From Andrena cerasifolii (lineage: Eukaryota > Arthropoda > Insecta > Hymenoptera > Andrenidae), in the NCBI RefSeq assembly GCF_050908995.1, contig NC_135130.1, forward strand, positions 10,099,001 through 10,163,000: a stretch of DNA of 64,000 bases. Reading direction: 5' to 3'. The first letter of the stretch is position 1; each line of letters begins with the position of its first letter. Position numbers and translations under genes: made by a program. The notes beneath the pieces were generated by a model. That model had not been told where the DNA came from. It worked only from the letters and a program-made list of their open reading frames with translations, and did not search any database. This document shows, one piece after another, positions 59,595 through 64,000 of the stretch.

Positions 59595-62500
59595 GATTAG
59601 AGTACCCAGGGTGACCCGTACCTAATATCGCCTAGCAAAAGTTAAATCGCTGTCAATTGAGTAATAATTGATATATTTGCATGCAATTCGTTTCAACGTA
59701 AAGAGAAACTATTCGTCTTTCATGTAGCATAAGTTAGAACCGTCGAAACCTACAAATTTTTAATTAGGAATTAAAAAAACGTAACCATGCAAAAATCGGG
59801 TCCTGAAAAAAGTGTATCTAATATCGCCTACTCAAGAAATATTGATTATTCCATGTATATCTGTGTTTTTAAAGTCATTTTCACACGTGCCTTTATTATT
59901 CAGTGCTGTATAAATGTTTTTTTTATGAATTTTTTATTCTATTTTTATTACAAAAATATAGAAATAGGATTTTTAAAATGTTTTATTTTTTACGTTCTGA
60001 TGTACATATTGGACGAATAAAGTTTATTTCGGTTGCTCCGCAAATTTCGAGATCCCACCTGTAGCAAATATTACATCGAAATAGTAGGCGGTATTGAGAG
60101 CACGCATACTACTAAAAGAAAAACGCTATTTTCATTATGAAAACTATTTGAATCGATTTCATTCCTTAAGTACATCAGTAATTAGGTATGTCTAGTAGAT
60201 ATCCTTGCAGTCGCAGAATTATTAGATTTACCTTTTCCGAATGTGGTGTAAAATTGTGGCAGCCCAATAAATTTGTACACTATTAAGATTCTCTAAAATA
60301 CTTCTCTTTCTCTAATTGTTGATCACATCACGTAGAACTCTTTCATTTTCCACCGTTTTCGGTTTAAGATATCTAGAAACTAGTAGAAACAAGTAGCAAT
60401 GAAAAGGTGAACTGAATTCTTCGTGTCTTGAATACATACTGTATACCTCGTATTATGATTTACGGAAAACCTCACACTTAAATACTCGTAAGAAAATTTG
60501 TGTCAGATTGTTCTACCTAGATAATTATACAATGGAAGGTTTAACGAGGCGGTTTTACGTTCTATACCGAATGGCAAAGATGCATAAAACGATATGCACC
60601 GAGTGGCACAACAAGCCTTGACGATGCTTAACCCCTTTATAGATGCATTTCAAACCTGAAGTGTTAATTAAATAGCACTGCAGTGTCTCTAATGGCTGTT
60701 AAAGTCGTCAGTGGTTAATTTAACCGTTGCCAATTAATCTAAATTAATTAATTCAATACAAATGCTGTATGCAAAGTTGACTAGAACGGTATCGCGGCCA
60801 GTTAATTGTTAGGGCATTTAGCAATGGCATTCAAATGCCATTTCCATTATCGATACTGTCCCAGTTTAATCCTCCGCTGCCGACTGCCTCGCACAGCCTC
60901 TCCCGTTTTACCCGTGCCCCGTGAAAGGTGCGTAAAAATTTTATTCTCGAATTTCCTGCCAAGGCGTTTGAATAAAGCACGGCTTACCGCGCCGCAGCGA
61001 AGCTTAACCCGCGGTGATAAGGCAGGACGTTCTGTCGACGTGACCATGCAACAGCTATTAAATTACCTTCACCGCCGCGTAGCACATGCCCCGCGAATTT
61101 GTTTAACAACCCGGCGACACGGGTCAAAATCTATGCGTTCCGCGAAACGGTCCATCGAGCTGTTTCTTCTCGTAACTCAAGATCCTATCAGCGAAAAAAA
61201 AGGGGTCGCGCCGAAGGATTGCGCTGGAAAGAACGGGAACAAATAAAACTAAGGAAAGCCACCGGGAAGCTGGAAGTGAAGGAGCGAGATAAGGCCGGTG
61301 GCTCGCGGGAAAAGCACGCGGAAACGTAACGAGCAGCGAGTAAAAGCCAGAAATTTTCAATGTTTCATTGCCGAAGGTTGATGCGCCCCGCCCGCCGTGG
61401 CCGTAATTTTTTATTGCGTTCTCGCACGTACGCGCTCGCTGAATTTCGGGCCGATTCCAAATGAAATTTGCCCCGTGGCTCGGGTGATCGATACCGGAAT
61501 GCGATCATAAGTTGCTCGGCAAACCGTGCTTCTCCGGGAAACCTATTTCATAGCTCACGTGCGCGCACACATGCATAATGGAAGGAAGCAATCGATCAAG
61601 ATAAGGCGAAATTGTATCGCAATAAAGAAAACGCGGCGAAGGTGAACGACGTGCTTCCGCCCGGCTAAATGGGGTACAGAAAAATATCCCCCGGAGTGTG
61701 TATGGCGTTCAAAGCTCCAATTACTAAACCTGCATGCGCTCCCTGCTGGATTGCCAAGGTGAGAGGGGAGTGTGTACCCCATATCCTAGTCGTGGAGGAA
61801 TACCAAATTCAGTCTTATTATAATCATTCATCTCTCCGTTTCACTTGCTCGGATATGTTAATTTTTAACTGTTCGGCGGGAAGCACAATCGCTCTGCTTT
61901 CCAGAGACGAGCTTTGGAACTTATCAGAGATTAATTCCAGATTTAGAAAGCTGTGGATTCCGAGCAGATTTCCCGGGGGCTGCGCGCTCCTATTCGACCC
62001 GAAGTTTGCTCGGAACTTGTAGCCTACAACGATAATAATCTTACACCATTTAATCAGGGAAAATCTGACGAACGAGCCGATGAGGGAACCTATTAGTAGA
62101 AAGCTGCATGTTGACCAGAGGTAATAGCTGTAACTGGGATGATCGAGTGAAACGATGGTGGGGCAATAATATCAATGGAAATTCTGGAACATGGAACGGT
62201 GCGAACTCGAGGTCGAGCAAATGTTAGGAATCTTGTAAAGTAGTCAGTGAAATAACAAATTTCTTATTAATTTCCCTCGGTGGGAGAATAAGATCTGATG
62301 CAATTGAGGACCCTGTAACAAGAGGGGTGCAGCTCCATTTTTAACAGCTTTTGAGGTATGATGTAATAAATAGCAAACGAGCGATTTATTGCAAATAAAT
62401 AAAAATAGAAATATTAATCGTAATATTGGTATTTTTATTATTCATATGAATAGTAATATTTGTATTATTTATATTAATATGAATATTAACATAATACTTT

Positions 62501-62604
62501 TATTATAGAATATTTTTCGCTAAAAATAGAAATAAAAACTATAAAAATAATTACTGCTTACTGTGTGAAAATATATATTTCTCAATTCGGTTTCTCTTTC
62601 AACA
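59595..62604. other. Unassigned DNA, AT-rich then CpG-rich, no gene recognised
   Basis: 59640-60600 is AT-rich. 60800-62050 is CpG-rich with frames up to 146 codons (60806-61246) and no domain. 62340-62570 is very AT-rich and includes TATTCATATGAATA, a 14-bp palindrome at 62439-62452. A motif cluster at 60610-60850 is listed separately. Confidence 0.45.
60610..60850. promoter_or_regulatory. Cluster of homeodomain-type AT motifs (candidate enhancer)
   Basis: Within 240 bp there are GTTAATTAAAT, CAATTAATC, AATTAATTAATT and GTTAATTGTT, plus a POU-like TATGCAAAG and the inverted repeat AATGGCATTCAAATGCCATT (60823-60842, 9-bp arms). TAAT cores are the basic recognition element of homeodomains. 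A dense cluster in otherwise CpG-containing DNA is compatible with a developmental enhancer, but AT-rich chance runs give the same words. No gene can be tied to it. Confidence 0.25.
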
Positions 62605-63010
62605 TTAAGGGAAATAAGTAGGCAGTCGAAAAATCGACTTTTGTATTGCATTCTCCGAAAATACTATCTTTTCTGAATAAAATGCCGCTTGGTTTGTATT
62701 AAAATTCGCAAAATTGTTGAATTGGCAGCGAAATAGGTCAAGCGGTAACTTATCTTATAGCGTCGCCTTTGCCCAGAAACTTCAAACGCGTTTTTCTCGA
62801 ATCATCCTTTCTCTCGGTTTTCGGCTATTCAGGAGGTTCGGATCGACTTGAAAAAATTACAGGATGTGCAAAACATGTGTGATTTCGCGCCAAACCTCTG
62901 ATATCATCCGCAAAAATTCGAGATCTTCGTCAAAAAATCAAAAAGTCGCGGATTTTAGAATTTTTCTTGAAATAATCGCCGTTTTTCGGCCACGAATTTA
63001 ATAATTCTGT
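62605..63010 (+). mobile_element. TTAA-ended element, family F; right border not found
   Basis: It starts TTAAGGGAAATAAGTAGGCA and continues with AAAATGCCGCTTGGTTTGTA and TTAAAATTCGC, matching in order the minus-strand fragment that ends at 22365. Further in, CAAACGCGTTTTTCTCGAA (about 62787) resembles the CTTTAAATGCGTTTTTCTCG inside family B. The right limit is placed where AT-rich repeat-like sequence changes character and is uncertain. Non-coding. Confidence 0.55.
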
Positions 63011-64000
63011 TTTAATTTTAGTTTTTATTGGTTCAGCAGGAAGCTACGGATGTAACAAATAATAATTACACCTTGAAATTGAATTACGTCAGTTTTTAAG
63101 ACCAATATTACCTGAAAACTACAGAAGAACGTTAAAATGTGTATCAGTCAGCACTTTTTTCAATCTCTATGATAATAATAAACATTGGGTAAAAGGATGA
63201 TGCATCTGGATTTGCATTAATTTTTTTTTAAAAATACATTAAAAAGAAAGTGTTCCTTTCACGGGAAACGACTGCCTAGTCCCCTGAACTGAAAGCAATA
63301 ATTTCATAAACAGTTTTTTCCAATTTACTCGAAGTTGGTAAAGATGGTGGTACGCCTCTGTTGCTGCAAGGCCCTCAGGATGACTCGAGGCTTCACTGAT
63401 TATTCGAGGACAATCGAAGCGTACGAAATTAGCGACAGACTGATTGCGCCATAGCCAAAGGAACAAGCGGGCTGACGAAACTAGTTTACTAAAATTAACT
63501 AGTTTGCAGTAATTAGCTGTTTTACTTTGAATTCTCTAATACATTAACTGGTAATTAACTGCTTCATGCTCCGCAGATTCTCTCTGTCGATAAATTCTTT
63601 GGTCTCGAAACAGGACAGTCGACTCGTGACGCTTATATAAACTCGAACCGGGAAACGAGGCAACACTCGCCCCGATTTCCCGGGAAGTTCTCCCTGAACC
63701 GTCACTGCGTTCAATTATAAAGAAATGAATAAACCCGATGCAAGTTAAAAATAAATCCCGCGTCGAGGTTAGTAGAAAGTAGCGAAAGTAACATGCATGT
63801 ACGCGTTCCATATCGCCGGAAGGAAAGTAGCACGACCGCGTGCAACAGCATTCAACCCTCGTCCAAGATATCCCCTGGACGATAAGGAATCGCGTTATTC
63901 ACGGTCACAAATAACTATTCCTCTAGTCCACGCCGTTTCAGGTTACCGGCACTGTTCCCAGCTATTCCCCCGGTCGAAATTGCATGGTCAGTAGACGATC
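63011..64000. other. Unassigned DNA, no gene recognised
   Basis: Short frames only, up to 91 codons (63536-63811). AACTAGTTTAC and AACTAGTTTGC are near repeats at 63479 and 63498, followed by TAATTAGC and GGTAATTAAC words. The window ends without a feature boundary. Confidence 0.45.

Overview
This window looks like nuclear DNA of an insect, most probably a hymenopteran and plausibly an ant. The reasons are indirect: long stretches without a recognisable gene, a mosaic of CpG-rich and AT-rich DNA, scattered CCTAA-type words (about 7690 and 13387), and many short non-autonomous transposons. There is no bacterial gene layout, operon, CRISPR array or rRNA, and I found no tRNA. I read the translations of all longer open frames on both strands and recognised no protein domain. 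No CDS is therefore called; the window could be a gene desert or the inside of one or more very large introns.

What can be supported is a record of mobile-element insertions. (1) Several families of short elements are bounded by TTAA and begin GGG just inside it: family A (1-387, cut by the window edge, and 27977-28573), B (384-739), C (15454-16150), D/E (39902-40623, 55501-56070 and an end at 7536) and F (one end each at 22365 and 62605). (2) Several are foldback elements made almost entirely of two inverted arms (15454-16150, 35798-36548, 39902-40623, 55501-56070), with smaller ones at 5103-5358, 31247-31535, 38099-38384 and 39728-39874. (3) Two young solo LTRs of one retrotransposon family lie in opposite orientation at 26269-26531 and 38450-38717, each with a perfect 4-bp target duplication. 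(4) A candidate hAT-like element lies at 59281-59594, and an insertion flanked by a perfect 12-bp direct repeat at 44340-44555. (5) A 1.2-kb array of the heptamer GAGAAAT occupies 52961-54179.

Layout: 1-739 is two abutting TTAA elements. 740-15453 is mostly unassigned single-copy-looking DNA with one foldback MITE and one TTAA end. 15454-16150 is a foldback. 16151-26264 is unassigned apart from two partial repeats near 22 kb. 26269-28573 holds a solo LTR and a complete family A element. 31.2-40.6 kb is the most transposon-dense part. 40.6-52.8 kb is largely unassigned. The heptamer array follows, then a foldback at 55.5 kb, a hAT-like element at 59.3 kb, a cluster of homeodomain-type AT motifs at 60.6-60.85 kb and a family F end at 62.6 kb.

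No gene pathway can be described. The point of biological interest is the set of TTAA-bounded, GGG-starting elements, several of them nearly full-length palindromes that could form long hairpin RNAs if transcribed.
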